From: Margaritifera margaritifera
Lineage: Eukaryota; Mollusca; Bivalvia; Unionida; Margaritiferidae
Reading direction: 5' to 3'
NCBI GenBank assembly: GCA_029931535.1
Contig: JAQPZY010001266.1
Coordinates: forward strand, 1,326,001-1,390,000
DNA length: 64,000 bases
This document shows, piece after piece, positions 26,080-39,914 of this stretch. Both the position numbers and the translations under genes were made by a program. How positions within the stretch are numbered: the first letter of the stretch is position 1; each line of letters begins with the position of its first letter. The notes under the pieces are model-generated. The model saw only the letters and a list, made by a program, of their open reading frames with translations. It was not told where the DNA came from and searched no databases.

Positions 26080-27140
26080 AGGTTAACTTCGCTCATTTCT
26101 TGCTTTCTTTTTCCACGTAGGCACTTTCTTTAATCACTCATTCGTTATCAATAACCCCTGTAGGTGGATTGCATATTTATATAAATCAATCAACGCATCG
26201 CATTTGACGCTTTGGGTTAAACATGTATGGACGATAGTACGGATAATTTGATTTGTTTTTCTCCTTTTATGTGGTATAATCGTCTTTCTATCTATCTGTT
26301 TCCAAGCTTATTTGGATAGATTACAAAAGTTCTAAAATGTCCTTCTGCAAAATATGACATTGTATTTTAAAATATATATTAACGTAATTAGTTACAATAT
26401 TGGCGCCAAAATACTGGCGTAAACGAAGTTAAACTACTTGTTTGCTCACCTTGCTATCTACTGATCAAGAAACATGTTTGCGTGCTATTATAATACTTGT
26501 GTTTAACATAAACATATTGTTACAGTGTTTGCATCAAAGTTAACAATGGATTACAGCGCATACAATACATCTTTAAAGTGGTGAAAACATATATACGTGC
26601 ACAATGCATGCTGACGTAAACAAGCTTACTTAAGTCACAAAAGAAATTAATACATTGTTTTACGCTCAAAGGTGTATCGTTCATTTCATGTTTTCTTTTG
26701 CCAAAGAATATCTTTCTATAATCACATTTTACGCTTCGGGCTAATCATGTATGGACGATAGTACGGCTAATTGTTTTGTTTTCTATTTCTGTGATATAAT
26801 GATCTTTCTATCTATCTGTTTGCAAGTTTAATTGTATAGATTCTAAAGGTTCAAAACTTTCCTTCCTCAAAACATGATATTAGGTTTTAAAAATATATGC
26901 AAACATAATTCGGTATACAATTGACGCAAAAGTACTGGCGCAACGCAGTTGAAATATTTGTTTGCCTACACTACTATCTACAGATCAAGAAAACATTTGC
27001 TTGAGTGATTGTATTTAACATAAACATATTTTTACATTATTTAGGTCAAAGCTAAAAATGAAATACAGCTGATGCAATATGTCATTGTAAAGCGCTCAAA
27101 ACAAATATACGTGCACAATACATAATGACGTAAACAAGAC
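26080..27140. repeat. diverged ~530-bp tandem duplication
   Basis: Two diverged copies: phrases such as 'atgtatggacgatagtacgg' (about 26222 and 26746), 'tctttctatctatctgttt' (about 26282 and 26804) and 'ctatctac.gatcaagaaa' (about 26454 and 26973) recur in the same order about 520 bases apart. Confidence 0.75.
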
Positions 27141-28038
27141 GTATCTGCTTTGATTTGCATAACTGGTAACGGAAGACAAGGTATTTGTTTCTAGTTGACT
27201 CAAGTTTCCTTGGTATAATACTAAATATAATCCATGAAACTCCGAGTTCGCCCAAATTGATAATTGCCAAGCTCAACATATTGGCTGTTTACTATCAGCC
27301 CATAAATGATAATTTGAACTTTTTGAATGGACACCTAACCAGTTTTTACATGGAATATCAACAACTACTTGTGTAATCTCATCTGTGGTGCCAAGTTGGT
27401 CTCGATTTCTCATTGTTGAGTCCGTTGAAGAATGTCTGAAGGCAAGTAAACTCTAGCCAATTGTGATATCAAAAGCACTTCTGGACGCTTACTCATAGAG
27501 TACAGAGTAAAACTCTGATAACGTGCTTCGCTCAAACTGGTTTGTGGAGATAACCCTCAAGATGTCCCACTCAAAATATCTGAACACGCTTGTAGATATC
27601 GCTCGATGTTGGAATTTTTATGGCTGCTGTGAGACTGATCTGGCTGAAACTCTCAGAAGGTTGATTCCCTACAGCGCTAATACAGTGACGATGGAATGTG
27701 TTACTTGACGTACATCAATCAAGGCTAGATACCTGAATATTTTAATGGACCCTTTCATCAAAAGTCCTTTGTGGTTCTTCAAATATCATGAGTATGGACA
27801 CAAAAAGAGGGCTGGAAAAAATACAAAAAAACAAAAAACAACAAAAAAAACAAAACAAAAAACACACTGACTCTGGCGTGGAAAAGTAGGCCACGATGGA
27901 TGGACACACTGAAAAAAAAAATCATGTTTAAAGTTAATACAAAATACAAATAAATTATCAAAACTCGTGGCAATATTTTGAACATTCGTTGAATTAGAGT
28001 GAAAACTGGTTAAACATCCATCCTTTATTTTGCGCAGT

Positions 28039-28042
<4 letters not shown>

Positions 28043-28105
<63 letters not shown>
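28043..28105. repeat. TA microsatellite
   Basis: An uninterrupted AT/TA dinucleotide run of about 60 bases. An overlapping plus-strand frame encoding an Ile-Tyr repeat is an artefact. Confidence 0.95.
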
Positions 28106-28107
<2 letters not shown>

Positions 28108-28694
28108 TACTGTATTGTAATTTATATAATGTATTGTAATAAGCGAGGGTGTCTCAACAATCATTGTGTGAGTCTGTCTTGGGGTCCATGCTTACCTATT
28201 TGCAAGGATTAATGATAAAAGTCTTTGTTAACTGAGGGGTTTTTAAACGCGCAAATACTAAAAATAAATTTCCTCTATTCACCTAATGACCATCTATCAT
28301 GAAACTCTAATTTCACAGTTGCACGGGTATTCTTGCTTCACATTTCTATGACCCATCTGTGAGCCTTTCCAAGGCGAAGATTGGTACTTTAAGCCATACA
28401 GCATGAAACACGAACCAAACACATAGAAAAAAGAATTCGTCCTATCTCAAATTACTGAACACGTTTGCATTAGAATTCTTTACATTAACAAATTAGGGAG
28501 GGTCCATTTTACGAATTTAATCCACGTTAACATAAAATCTCGTTAATACTGTACATCATGACGTCTGCTTCTAGAAATTGACTAATTAATCGGTTAGAGA
28601 AATATATTTCCAAAATCGACTCCCCAAAATAAACAAATAATCACTAAAATCTAACAAAGCTATAAACGGAAACGTAAATACACAAATCCAAATA

Positions 28695-28824
28695 CGTGTT
28701 TTATTCTGAGTCGGTGGAAAGAACGAGCTTGATATGGCACAGGGATGCGTGGATTCCGTCAGGCCGAGACGTATTCATCAGCCATATCAAACGAGCTCTT
28801 TCCGCCGACTCGAAGCAAAACACG
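28695..28824. repeat. foldback element
   Basis: Arms 28695-28738 and 28781-28824 are imperfect inverted repeats (both contain GAGTCGG.GGAAAGA and GATATGGC in opposite orientation) around a 42-base centre. This resembles a MITE-like foldback element; a second, different one lies at 42823-42973. Confidence 0.7.
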
Positions 28825-30281
28825 AATGATGTTTTATGTTTATTACATACTCCTTTGTTACACTTTTGAAATATTCTAGCTTACAGTATAAATGAAATTG
28901 CAAATTAATTGGGATTTATAAACATTTGATTCACTGCGTCTGAAAATATTGACGCGCGGACGTCAGAGAAGACATCTGAGTAGGTCTAGTCTGTGTCTGT
29001 GATACTGAAATAAGGATTTGAACAGCTGTACTGAACGCCCGATCAGGCATGTAAGATTAAATGGGTATGTATTAATACAAATATCATATGCCCTAGGTTA
29101 TTACAGTATTTGTACTGCAATGATTCGCCAGCATGACACACAAACCTTTAGAAGAGCGACGGATTACGTTTCTCAAAATTGTTTAAGGCAAGGCCCATAT
29201 TGATTATTTGGTTATTCGTATAAACCCTTTGCATAAATGTGGTCGTCTAGAAAATAAGTTCGCATTTGTTCGTTAGATTTTATATCTAATATTCACGGAT
29301 AGTACATACGATGGAACAAAGCTATACAACGAAAGCATCAACCTGAAGTGGCCCTAGAAGTAATGAAACCTAAATGTTTGAGGGGGAAACATTGTGTACA
29401 TTCTAATTTCATCATGTATAAACATTTATGAATAACCAGTACAGTTAGAGAATAATGCTAAAAATGTCATTTAGGTGGACGAAAAATACGTTTGAATCAC
29501 ACTTCATTCGCATGCCTAAGATATATATATATTGTTATGCATATTGAATTTATAATATGTGTCCATGAGGTACGTTGTACTTTAGTCATCTTGTAAACAA
29601 CGTATTTACTGCATTTGAGTTCAAGGTCAGTCTCTTTTACATAGTATTTAACAATTAGATTGGAATTTTACATATCTTGATCTGAGAAAAGTCAGGTACG
29701 CACAGGCAATTTCCATTAAAGTTACTCATATTCTAGAATATTCTGTCAGGTGACTTATCCTATATTTATACAGGTTTGGTAAACAAGATTTAATTCCTAT
29801 GCTAAACTTCATATTATTAAGATCAGTCTATTAATGAATTTATTTTAGTAATCAGATGTTACAGTTATGAAAATCAATGGAAATTCAGAGGAGGAATTAT
29901 TTATTTGAAATATTCATTGGAATTATAAAAAGTGCTCATTCTCATATTGGATTAATACATGACTTTGGGATTTATGTGAATTTATTCAAAGATATTCTAG
30001 ATTACATCATTCAGGCATATCAGAACATTCAAGACTACTGATACATCAGGGCATTCAAGGCTACTGGAATTCATTCAGAACATTCTATATTTAGGACTTG
30101 TGACCAAGACACTTATGATTATTGGATTATTTGATTATTTGGATTTTAATTCACGATACTGTAAGTGTCTTTTGATTTTTCACTTTAATTGTCTTGAAAT
30201 AAATTGCTTGTTGATTTAAATTACATTGTTGGTTTCACTTTCTTTCTGTTACTTTATGGTAAGACCTAGAGTCGAAACAAG

Positions 30282-30284
<3 letters not shown>

Positions 30285-30344
<60 letters not shown>
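30285..30344. repeat. TA microsatellite
   Basis: TA dinucleotide run of about 60 bases with no other feature. Confidence 0.95.
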
Positions 30345-30346
<2 letters not shown>

Positions 30347-31557
30347 TTCCTTATACACTTTTCACAATACATCTTGGCAGACAGCATCCAAAATAACAAT
30401 CATAGGCGTTTAAAATTGTTTTAAATATGAAAAATGATTGTCATTGCATTGTGTGCACATAGCTGACTCCGGTAATGCTGGTAGAACCGTTTGTTTTGGC
30501 CCGCCTTAGAGTCTGAGGGGTCAAAGTTGCCTGCTTAAATCTTCCAAAATAAACTGAACAATGTTAGATATGTTATGTTAACAGAATATATAGTCAATGT
30601 TCATTATATGCACAGGCTAATGTACATAGTTATTTGTGCAACTTCATTTTGAGTTCAGCATGTCCTTGTAAAAGGATTTTAGTGCATGTGCAAACAAATT
30701 GTAGTGGCTATTTTTAAAAATCTAAATGAGTACAAGATCGAATTTGTTTTACCTAGGTGGTGTCATAATTTCATATGAGTGTTTAAGACCAAATTTGTTA
30801 CCATACACATTTACATGGTAAATAAATATGTCATTTCACAAGTGGTCTTTATCTCTTCACTGATACAGAACCCACTAAAGCTAAAGCTATTATAACACAT
30901 TATCAAAGTTTATCCATCATTATGTTAGACAAAATATTTTAAACATCAGGAAAAGGAAGTATACAAAGCATCGCGTCTCTAGATCCTGAAACCCATCGCC
31001 AAAAGGTCTGATTTGTTTGGTTTCAATAATTTATAAATCAACTCTTGACACTCTGGCAACTCGTCGTTTAAGCATGGGCAAGAAACAGACGGTATATATT
31101 CTCATACATGGCTGTACACTTCAGAGGAAATAGTGTCTTATTCCAGTCATATCATCCAGTCGATATAGCTTTGCAATTATATGATTTAGGATATAAATAA
31201 AAACTGTGTAATATTTTCTTAATCCGTAATTATCTTCATTCAAAACATTGATGAATGCAATAATGCTGTTTTAAAAATTTGGAATCGTAGACAGTTGTCT
31301 TACATAAATGAATAGTGGACGTTAGAATGGTAGTCATACCTTTTAGAAAGTGCAAATCAAAAACCGATCCTCGTAAATCCCAATACATTGAAACCGGAGA
31401 AAAATAATATTGTATAAAATTTACATTTTCAACAGAGAGAACTGATAAAGAAAATGGGAAAACAAAATACAAAATACCAGAGGTGCCAGAAGTCCAAAGA
31501 TTGTGTAAACTAACCGAAATTGATCTGGTATTCTAATAGAGGAAAGGAACATAACAT

Positions 31558-31560
<3 letters not shown>

Positions 31561-31626
<66 letters not shown>

Positions 31627-31667
31627 CAGACAGACAGACAGACAGAGACAGAGGGACTGAGACATTG

Positions 31668-31737
<70 letters not shown>
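31561..31737. repeat. GA microsatellite
   Basis: GA run of about 175 bases interrupted near 31620-31672 by GACA variants. The minus-strand frame through it (Ser-Leu repeat) is an artefact. Confidence 0.95.
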
Positions 31738-31741
<4 letters not shown>

Positions 31742-33290
31742 AGAGAGAATTATCTGTGAATTTAGAAGAGGTTCCATTTTTGTTTGGGTTTTTTCACAAG
31801 AGAAGTAAATTTTATTTACGAAGTATAGGTAAACATTTTTCAAAAAGGTAGTATTTTACTTAGCAGTAGCTAAGACTTTATTGTAGATAAATGATATTCA
31901 TATTAAAAACAAAATAAATGATATTCATATTAAAAACAAAATAACTGATATCAAACTTGAGGCTTATCCTGCCCGCAATTTATTTTCAAAATATACCTTG
32001 ATGTAGCAAATTTTTTTAACGTAAACATTTATTATACTGAAACTAAATTTTTTACTTGTAAGCCAGTAAATATTTATGATAACTACATTTTCAAATATGT
32101 CAATAATGACTGTATGAAAAGATGCAGATCACAGTATGACACGATGTTCTGTTAGAATCAAGTCAACATGCAAATACTATATCATGAACTGTTAAAGAGT
32201 CAACATCCAAATACTATATCATGAACTGTTAAAGACTTCATTAAATAGTATACAAGTTCCATGTTTATTTCCAGATTCGACAACTGATATCTGAATGTAA
32301 AATACTTTGGGCCGATGACGAGGCATTCAAGTCAAATAACAATAGCAAAACTATATAGGAAACTATTTATATGTATCTGCAACAATTTTAAAACTTCACA
32401 TCAGCATGTCTGGAGAATCCTAAAGGAACAATCACCCATCCCCATAAAGAAAAAAAAAAGAAAATAAAAAGAAAATAAACGAAACCAAACTAATAAAAAT
32501 AATAATAGAAAAAAATAGAATAAATAAAAACAAACAAAAAAAACCCCCCCAAACAACAAAAGAGCAAATATCTGATTGATAATGAGCCAAGGACATTACA
32601 CTGTATATACTGATTTCTGGGAGTCTACGCCTGTTGCTGTGTTGCTACTTACAAATGTTAATATAACTATCGAGCAAAATATGAGTGTTTAGAAAATGAG
32701 TTATGAAAATATGAGTATGTAAGGGAGTCGTTGGTATTCTAGAATGTATAATAAATATACAATGCTAGTATTTAAATGTTTGGAATATTTTGAGGCATTT
32801 TAAAATTACAAGTGTTCTAGCAATGTTCTCGTTGGTTCGTTCAGAGAAGAATTGCTCCGAAGGAACATCGTCGCTGCACCGTGTGGTGGTAACAAAGGTG
32901 CAAGAGTTGTTGCTTCTCCACTTCCTCATTCGCTTACATAATATGGTATTAATTTAGAAAATTGCACGTTTTCTAGACCCCGTAATTTTATTGTGTTGAT
33001 CCCAACTAATACTTCCGTTGTATACTTTAGTTGGTCTTTCAAAAATGAAAAGTTATTATGTTTCAAACGTTATTATGTTTTTAATATAGTTGATATGGAA
33101 GCAAATTATTTGGTAATTAAGACAAAATATTACATTACAAAAATTTTTATTGTTTAAACAATATACACTAGGTATTGCATGATCAACATTATTATATATA
33201 TAGCAATGATTCATGAAGGTCTGTCTTGTCCTTCCACTCCTAAGTAGTATTACGCAGTATTGTTAGTCATATTATAATTGAATGCACTGT

Positions 33291-33291
<1 letters not shown>

Positions 33292-33355
<64 letters not shown>
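33292..33355. repeat. CT microsatellite
   Basis: CT dinucleotide run of about 62 bases, roughly 480 bases upstream of the first exon of the receptor gene. Confidence 0.95.
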
Positions 33356-33359
<4 letters not shown>

Positions 33360-33833
33360 ATTTATATCATTTTACAATGTACAAATTAAGATATGTTCAT
33401 ATTCAGTGAATGACGGTTGACATTATCACAAACCCGGGGAACAGTTTGTACCAAATTACCTTTCATCAATCAAAGACCTGTATATCAACCCTTACATCCT
33501 TTCCTTCAAATCTCTAAACATTTGCTATCATCTTAGGTCCAGTCCTTTCCGTGCATTGTCGAATTTGAAATAAAAGAAGTCCATATCCGTAGGGCCCAGC
33601 AAAAGGATGTAGAACAGACAGGACATTGAACAAACAAAGAAAAAAGTAGACCGGACATCCAGTCAATGAATCTATATTCCTATAGATTGCTGGCTTTTCA
33701 TTTGTTGATAAATATGTCATTGTCATACAAATACAATATCCCACTGGCTCAGCAGACAGAAATGGATGTGTAAGGTCGCTGGATGCTGATCTTGCAGAGA
33801 TCTTAATGTTCTAGAGTCCCCCAATAATGAAAG

Positions 33834-33906
33834 ATGGCGGGATTGAGAACACCTGTTTTTGCGGCCTTACTGTGTCTGTATTGGCATCATATGAACGTTC
33901 AAGCAG
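33834..33906 (+). CDS. Ig-family receptor exon 1 (signal peptide)
   Basis: First of six exons that join in a consistent frame to a 457-residue type I membrane protein: signal peptide, three Ig-like domains, one transmembrane helix and a cytoplasmic tail. Exon 1 starts ATGGCGGG and encodes a typical signal peptide with the core VFAALLCLYWHH ending VQA. The donor is CAG|GTATTT, intron phase 1. Exon coordinates are 33834-33906, 34297-34608, 35361-35660, 36367-36624, 38608-38719 and 41608-41926; intron phases are 1,1,1,1,2 and total coding length is 1,374 bases, a multiple of three. It likely serves in cell-surface recognition or adhesion; I cannot name an orthologue. Confidence 0.75.
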
Positions 33907-34296
33907 GTATTTTCCTTACTCCCTTTGTACTGCTGTTATCATTGTTTCTACTTCATCCTGTCCTTTCTGCTCTTTATTCTAACTTGCTTTACTTTAGTGA
34001 GTAAGCGTACCAGAAGATACATAGACACAATCGAGATGTTAACAATATTGTCCATGTCGTCGTCTTGATCATCACCTCAGACGACTACTATCTAAGACAA
34101 CGTCCTGCAATGTAAGTGAGGCGTAATTGTCTGAAGACTAAATATATCCTATATCCTTTTAATGATATACTAATTATACTAAACTGATTCTTTCACTGAT
34201 GATAATCTGACCAATTTATTATTTTGTTACATGTGTGCATAACTTCCTAAACAATATGTTACCCGAATCAGTCATGAATTTATCTATATGTTCAAG

Positions 34297-34608
34297 GAAC
34301 ATTGTTTGCCGAACCTGGTGATGACGTATACTTCAATATCTCCCTCACAAGTTCTCCTCAGCCCAACAACTTCATCGCTCTGGAGAAGAGCCAAAACGAC
34401 CGAAACAAGCTCATGGTATTCCTGGACAGGATCAGTCCCCCAGAAATTGCCGGTGCATACAGAGGTCGGATTAATTACACAGGGAATATAAGAGACGTAG
34501 AAATGACTTTCTGGCTTTACAATGTGTCGATACAGGACGCAGGAGAATTTCGTGTAGTTCTTGTTGGAATTCGGAATGTCCTTGGCTCTCAGATCCTCGC
34601 AGTTGCAG
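34297..34608 (+). CDS. Ig-family receptor exon 2 (V-like domain without cysteines)
   Basis: Acceptor CAAG|GAAC, donor GCAG|GTTATA. It encodes 104 residues beginning TLFAEPGDDVYFNISL and ending with an Ig F-strand pattern FWLYNVSIQDAGEFRVVLVG. The usual cysteine pair is absent: the B-strand position holds a phenylalanine and the F-strand position a valine, so this is an Ig-like fold without the canonical disulfide. Flanking phase-1 introns are typical of Ig domains. Confidence 0.8.
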
Positions 34609-35360
34609 GTTATAATCGCGAAATCATTTTTGTGCTTTCTACTGTTTGGTACTTAAATCATCTATGGCAGTTTCAAAATACGCATGCTACACTGAGATGT
34701 ACCGAGCTTGTTTCATGGTTTCTCACTATTAATATAAATAGTAACTTTTCTTGATGATATTGTCTTAATTATGGACATTTTCTTTTAACCTTCATTTTGG
34801 ACTGTGTATTCAGATTTGCTTAATACAACAAATTGTATTATATTTAGTTGAAATTAAGATTGAGTTGAACTGTGCAAATTGTATTCCATTGTATGCACAA
34901 ATCGTATAGATGGCATTGCAAAGAGATAGATTGTGTAGAAATTTGGAACAGTATATGTGCCAGAGAATATTCATGCATTATGATCGATGTACAGCCTAGT
35001 AAATACAAATGAGCTTTCCAATTCTAACCAAGTATCCATGTTCGCAGTGATTAGGATGACAGAAGAAATAAAAGGATTACGTTGAAAGCGAACTCAGATT
35101 TAAAATATATAGAGTTATATTGTTACTGATGGATATATTATTTATAAAATAAGTTATATGTTTCTGATTTGAGTGATCGCAGGAGTTCGTGTCAGTTGCA
35201 TCCCACTGTAGAAAGATGGAGAAAAGAGTATAATTAGAGTTTTAGTTTCATAAGCAGTCTGTCTGCGCATAATTGTTTGGAAAGACTTTATTTCATTATT
35301 TATGTTTTTATTTATTTTATATTATTTTATCTTTTAATATTTTGTTTTTGTCAAATTCAG

Positions 35361-35660
35361 GTCGGCCAGATAATCCCACAATAGTTGAGAGGACAATTCC
35401 TCAGGTCGACAGGGACCACGTCCTGGAATGTAAATCTCACTCCAACAGCAGACCAGAAACAAACGGTTTTCAGACGAGTTTCATCTGGAAACGAAACGAA
35501 ACGGTCTTGGTGAATAACTCAATCCATACTGTTCAAGGACAAACGCTTAGTATCCGCCGTCTGCAAAGAGAAGATAGGTTTGATAAATACACATGCGTAG
35601 CGTATGACAGTCCGCAACTGCTATCAAATGCAAGCAACTACTACCAGATCGACCCAAAGC
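35361..35660 (+). CDS. Ig-family receptor exon 3 (Ig domain)
   Basis: Acceptor TTCAG|GTCGG, donor AAGC|GTAAGA, exactly 100 codons with phase-1 introns. It shows the canonical Ig core: HVLECKSHS (B strand Cys), FIWKRNE (C strand Trp) and DRFDKYTCVAYD (F strand Tyr-x-Cys). Several N-glycosylation sequons are present (NET, NNS, NAS). Confidence 0.85.
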
Positions 35661-36366
35661 GTAAGAGCTAATCGGCTGTACATTTTGTTGCCTTAAAGTC
35701 GGTCAACATTACCTTCATCTTTATGCACAAGGTTGTCCGGCATGCAATTTAATATTATGTTAGCCGCCTTACTTATTGCACATATATAGTTTTATATACA
35801 GAAGGTTCCATAGAATGAATGTCTTCAATTACTTCATGCATCACCTAAGCATTGCAGTATAAATCAACATTGTAAAAACACATAACAGCATTATTAATGT
35901 GGCTATAAAAACGGATGAAGTTAGCAGTCAAGGCAAGAAGTAATGTAATGTTGAAAAATAAAATATTTTTAAGATTTGCAAAATATCGTTCTTGGGTAAT
36001 TTTTTATGGTTCTATTCGAAGAAAAAATATTTTGATTAAATTTGGAAACTTATCCAAAGAGTGTTTGTATGTATGTGTTTGTGAGTGCGTTTATTAGTGC
36101 ATCAAGAACCACTTGTATTTCACAATTTTACTGTCGCTTCATTTGCTATTCATCTGTAATGAATGCTAGAGATACTTCGATTGCTTCGTTCATATATATA
36201 GTATAACGGAGGTTTGGAAGCATGGTTGCAACGATTGCTACTACATCGGCAGCTTTACCTTACTCCATATTTTTTTCAATACACGAAAATCCCGACTAAA
36301 AATTAAATCCACCCCCACCAAAGCAAAAAAAATCAGAAAAAAAATCAAACCTTTTTTATCTTGTAG

Positions 36367-36624
36367 ACGGTCCATATGAAGAGTTGATTCTCGATCCATC
36401 AAACAGGACATATTTTGTCGAAGAAGGGTTTGAGATGAGGAATATCATGTGTTCGGCAGACTGTCACCCTGACTGTATTTATACATGGGACAGGGGCGTA
36501 AGACAGGGTGCAAAGCTATCTCTGGGTGTAATTGTTGCTGCCATGGACGGAATTTACACATGTACTGCTCGGAATCCAATTACCAATGTCAGTTTGACAA
36601 CATCTCTGGAAGTAATCCTTACAA
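36367..36624 (+). CDS. Ig-family receptor exon 4 (Ig domain)
   Basis: Acceptor TTGTAG|ACGG, donor ACAA|GTAAGT (perfect consensus). It encodes an 86-codon Ig domain with IMCSADCHPDCIYTW (Cys and Trp) and DGIYTCTARN (F strand). Two extra cysteines lie just after the B-strand cysteine, so an additional disulfide or metal-like cluster is possible. Confidence 0.85.
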
Positions 36625-36844
36625 GTAAGTGTTGTGGCTTTCAGTATTCATTTAAAACATAAACAATCAAATCTGCTATATAGCGATCACCTGCATATAT
36701 TGAGCATATATGGATAAAGATCAGTGTCCTTTTTGTTCCGTGTATAGATAAATCCTAATATTTGGGGTTTATATATAGGGGCAGTCTAATCTTGAAAAGT
36801 CACTTATGTGTAATGCCAAGAGAGGGAATTATACGCAGATTTGA

Positions 36845-36846
<2 letters not shown>

Positions 36847-36901
<55 letters not shown>
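36847..36901. repeat. TA microsatellite
   Basis: TA run of about 55 bases within the intron between exons 4 and 5 of the receptor gene. Confidence 0.95.
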
Positions 36902-36906
<5 letters not shown>

Positions 36907-38368
36907 ATAGAAAGAGCAATTGCTAATAAAGACAAATTCTAGATTTTCCACCAAGTGATCATTTTATACATAATTAACAACAAAAACTTAAGATAGAAAC
37001 GTTGGCTCGAAAAATATCGCGTGGCAATAACATGCTAGAGCTATATGTGTGAGGCACATCTTTGCATCACTTCCTTTAAGATTTAGACCTGATGACAGAG
37101 ATACAAAAAAAAAAAAAAAAAAAAAAAGAATTAAACCTGACTAGCATGTAAATAAGGTTTTGAAATGTATTTCATGCTCGTTTTACATATCACCAGCTCA
37201 TAAAGACAACTTCCAGATGGTCTACTAAGTGGTCGTTATATACATGTTTGACTGGATATTAAGCTGGAAACTTAGATACCAAACATATATTCTGAGATAC
37301 AACATGGTAGGATATTTCAGATAAAATATTTTGTCCTGATGAGAAAGAAAAAGATTAATTGCAGTATGATTTGTTCTAGATTATGATGTTACAGATTTTT
37401 TTTTCTTCTCATTATTGTATAAATATAAGATATTCAATCAAAATTGAATAAAAGCATTTCAAAATTATAAATGTTATTTTGTTTTAAACTTCTATTTTTA
37501 AGTCATGGCCAGTCAGTAAGCTGAGTCTAGCAATGAACCAAAAGCGTGTGGTTGAAGGAACAACATTTAAGGAAATCACCAACATTTCCATTTAATACAT
37601 CGTGAAAGTGTACAAATTTAATCATTTAACATAAGCAAATTAGGGCATCACAAAACTGTTGTCAGGAATTAGAAAGGATTAAAATCACTTAGATTTTGTA
37701 TGACGATACAGCAGGAATGACCTGTACTGGCTTTCTGGGCATCCAGCCTGATTTACAAATGTAATCCCTATACTATCACTGAAGTGGACCATGTAATGCT
37801 TCCTTAAAATTATACACCTGGCGTGTTGTCTGAACAATACTCATAAACATCAATGATTTTACCTCCAGGGGGAAGCAACTGCTCCTGCGTACTGGGTACT
37901 TGTGGGGTAGAGATATGTTCATCATCAACAATAACTCCTGCACATGCTGCAGTAAGTACATCGTGTACAGAAGAATCTTGTCTCAATCGTAAGTAGACTA
38001 GCATGATGCCACTTTATAATTATTTTGGATATGCAAAGTTATACGTATGAATTTATATATTACTTATGTTTGATATTTTTATAATGAATGCATTTGTTTT
38101 GTTACTATTATCATCGAATAGCATAACATATGTTTGTGTGTGTGTTTGTGTGTTATATTTCCCCTGCTTGTGCGATCATACTTTACAGAGTTGCCTGTCA
38201 ATAATGTCAACTTCGTCAACCAAGAAAAGCTGTTCGTCTAAATGAATATCAGGAAGTAGGGCAAGATAACGTTAAAATGAGTCACATACAAAATTTACAA
38301 TCTGCAAGGCTTAACAATAAAATATGCAGCATGTCATGATTTGCAAAAGAACACACACACACACACAC

Positions 38369-38436
<68 letters not shown>
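38369..38436. repeat. CA then TA microsatellite
   Basis: An ACACAC stretch (from about 38351) passes into a TA run of about 65 bases, inside the intron before the transmembrane exon. Confidence 0.95.
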
Positions 38437-38441
<5 letters not shown>

Positions 38442-38607
38442 TACATCGTCAATCATTGACTTGCTCCATCTGAAAGTGTGGTGTTTATGCTCGATAACAA
38501 TAGTGCCTTGTAGGGATATGGTGGTAGAACGGGAGCTAATGTAGGAACTTACAACATATAAATTTATATATGCGTTGAAAAGTCTCGAAATTGACGATCC
38601 TTTTCAG

Positions 38608-38719
38608 ATAAGACGACAGAAATAAAGGAATTTCCCGTGACGATAGTGTATGCAGTATGTGGTGCCGCTTTTGTCTTTATAAGCGTAGCGATCCTTCTTG
38701 CACGCCACAAATCTTACAG
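38608..38719 (+). CDS. Ig-family receptor exon 5 (transmembrane helix)
   Basis: Acceptor TTTTCAG|ATAAG, donor TTACAG|GTATTC. It encodes a short juxtamembrane KTTEIKEFP, then the hydrophobic VYAVCGAAFVFISVAILLA, then a stop-transfer RHKSYR. Phase 1 in, phase 2 out, matching exons 4 and 6. Confidence 0.8.
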
Positions 38720-38930
38720 GTATTCAAAATTTGCTTTTATACATTGATTAAGGAACATCTATGCAACTGAAAGCAGTTGAATATTTGAAACAAATAAATG
38801 TCAAGGAACACATGTCTTTTGAAATGTAGGTATTTCAGACATTTACAAAATATGTGTATTGCACAAAATGAAAGACCTGCACATCGTCCACCTTAGACTT
38901 TGTTGATTTATTATATCTATTCGCATTAAT

Positions 38931-39110
38931 GAATCAGTCTAATTGAACCCATCAGTAAATCAATGTAAGGGAACTCATCAGTATACCAGTCGGATAGAAC
39001 TCATCAATAAATCATTATAATGGAACTCATCAGTAAATCAATCTAATGGAACTCAACAGTAGATCTGTCTCATGGAACGCATCAGAGAATCAGTCTAAAG
39101 GAACTAAATG
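38931..39110. repeat. ~30-bp degenerate tandem repeat, six copies
   Basis: Variants of 'gaactcatcagtaaatcaat' recur about every 30 bases within the long intron before the last exon. Confidence 0.8.
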
Positions 39111-39914
39111 TTTGAGTCAAGTAATGCTACTGAAATATTTTAAAATCATAAACCTTCTATGATAGAGCAAATCAAACAATGAGATAAACACTTTGAAAAA
39201 CAGAACAGACCCATCTGGTGATATATAACTACTGTAAAATTATTCAGGATATATACAAAAAGCAAATAAATAAACAAGCTAGACTGTGTGTGTAAAACAA
39301 GTATACGCCCCCTGCTGACCCCAAAACCGCTGATTCAAAATAATTCAAAAATAATGAACATGTTGAAAATGTGTTATAATGTCATGAAAATGTAAATACA
39401 TTATCTTCATATGCATACATTATATGGTCTTGGATTATGGTGCCAAAGCATTTTGCCTCAAACTTATGTGCAAATAGTTATAACAATATTGCTGACAAAA
39501 AATTGAAAACTGGTCTTATGGACTAAAGTTGTAAGAAGGTCAAAGTGTATTTTGTTTAATAGTGCTAAAAAGGTTTGTTGCAAAAGTGTTGAATGAGAAT
39601 AAGCAAATAAATGTACAAAAATTGAAAATCAATGCAATGACATGAACATTTAGCCACGTGATATACATAATAATTAAAATGTAGCAACTAAATATGATGT
39701 GTCAACATCAAGTCAAATGGTTGTTACCCAATCGTGCTAACGGGGTTTTGTTTTGTTTTATTACAACGGTAGGAGTTCATAAAGTTAAAATGTGTCAAAT
39801 AAATTGCTTCCGTGACCTGTAAATGTAATCAGCTCATTTACTGTGTGAATTGTCATGGTTTTAAGTTTAATAGTTTTTGTGTTATCAAGCTAAAACCGAT
39901 TCGTGACTGTTGCA

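Larger units (their letters stand above)
25118..33833. other. host intergenic region, no gene seen
   Basis: AT-rich host DNA between the Polinton and the immunoglobulin-family gene. No open frame shows domain features or splice-site support. The listed repeats, microsatellites and a foldback account for the visible structure. Confidence 0.6.

Noticed and set aside
28030..28212. Ile-Tyr repeat proteins over TA runs (also 38341, 45817)
   Set aside because: Pure microsatellite translation.
31533..31742. Ser-Leu repeat protein over the GA run
   Set aside because: Pure microsatellite translation.
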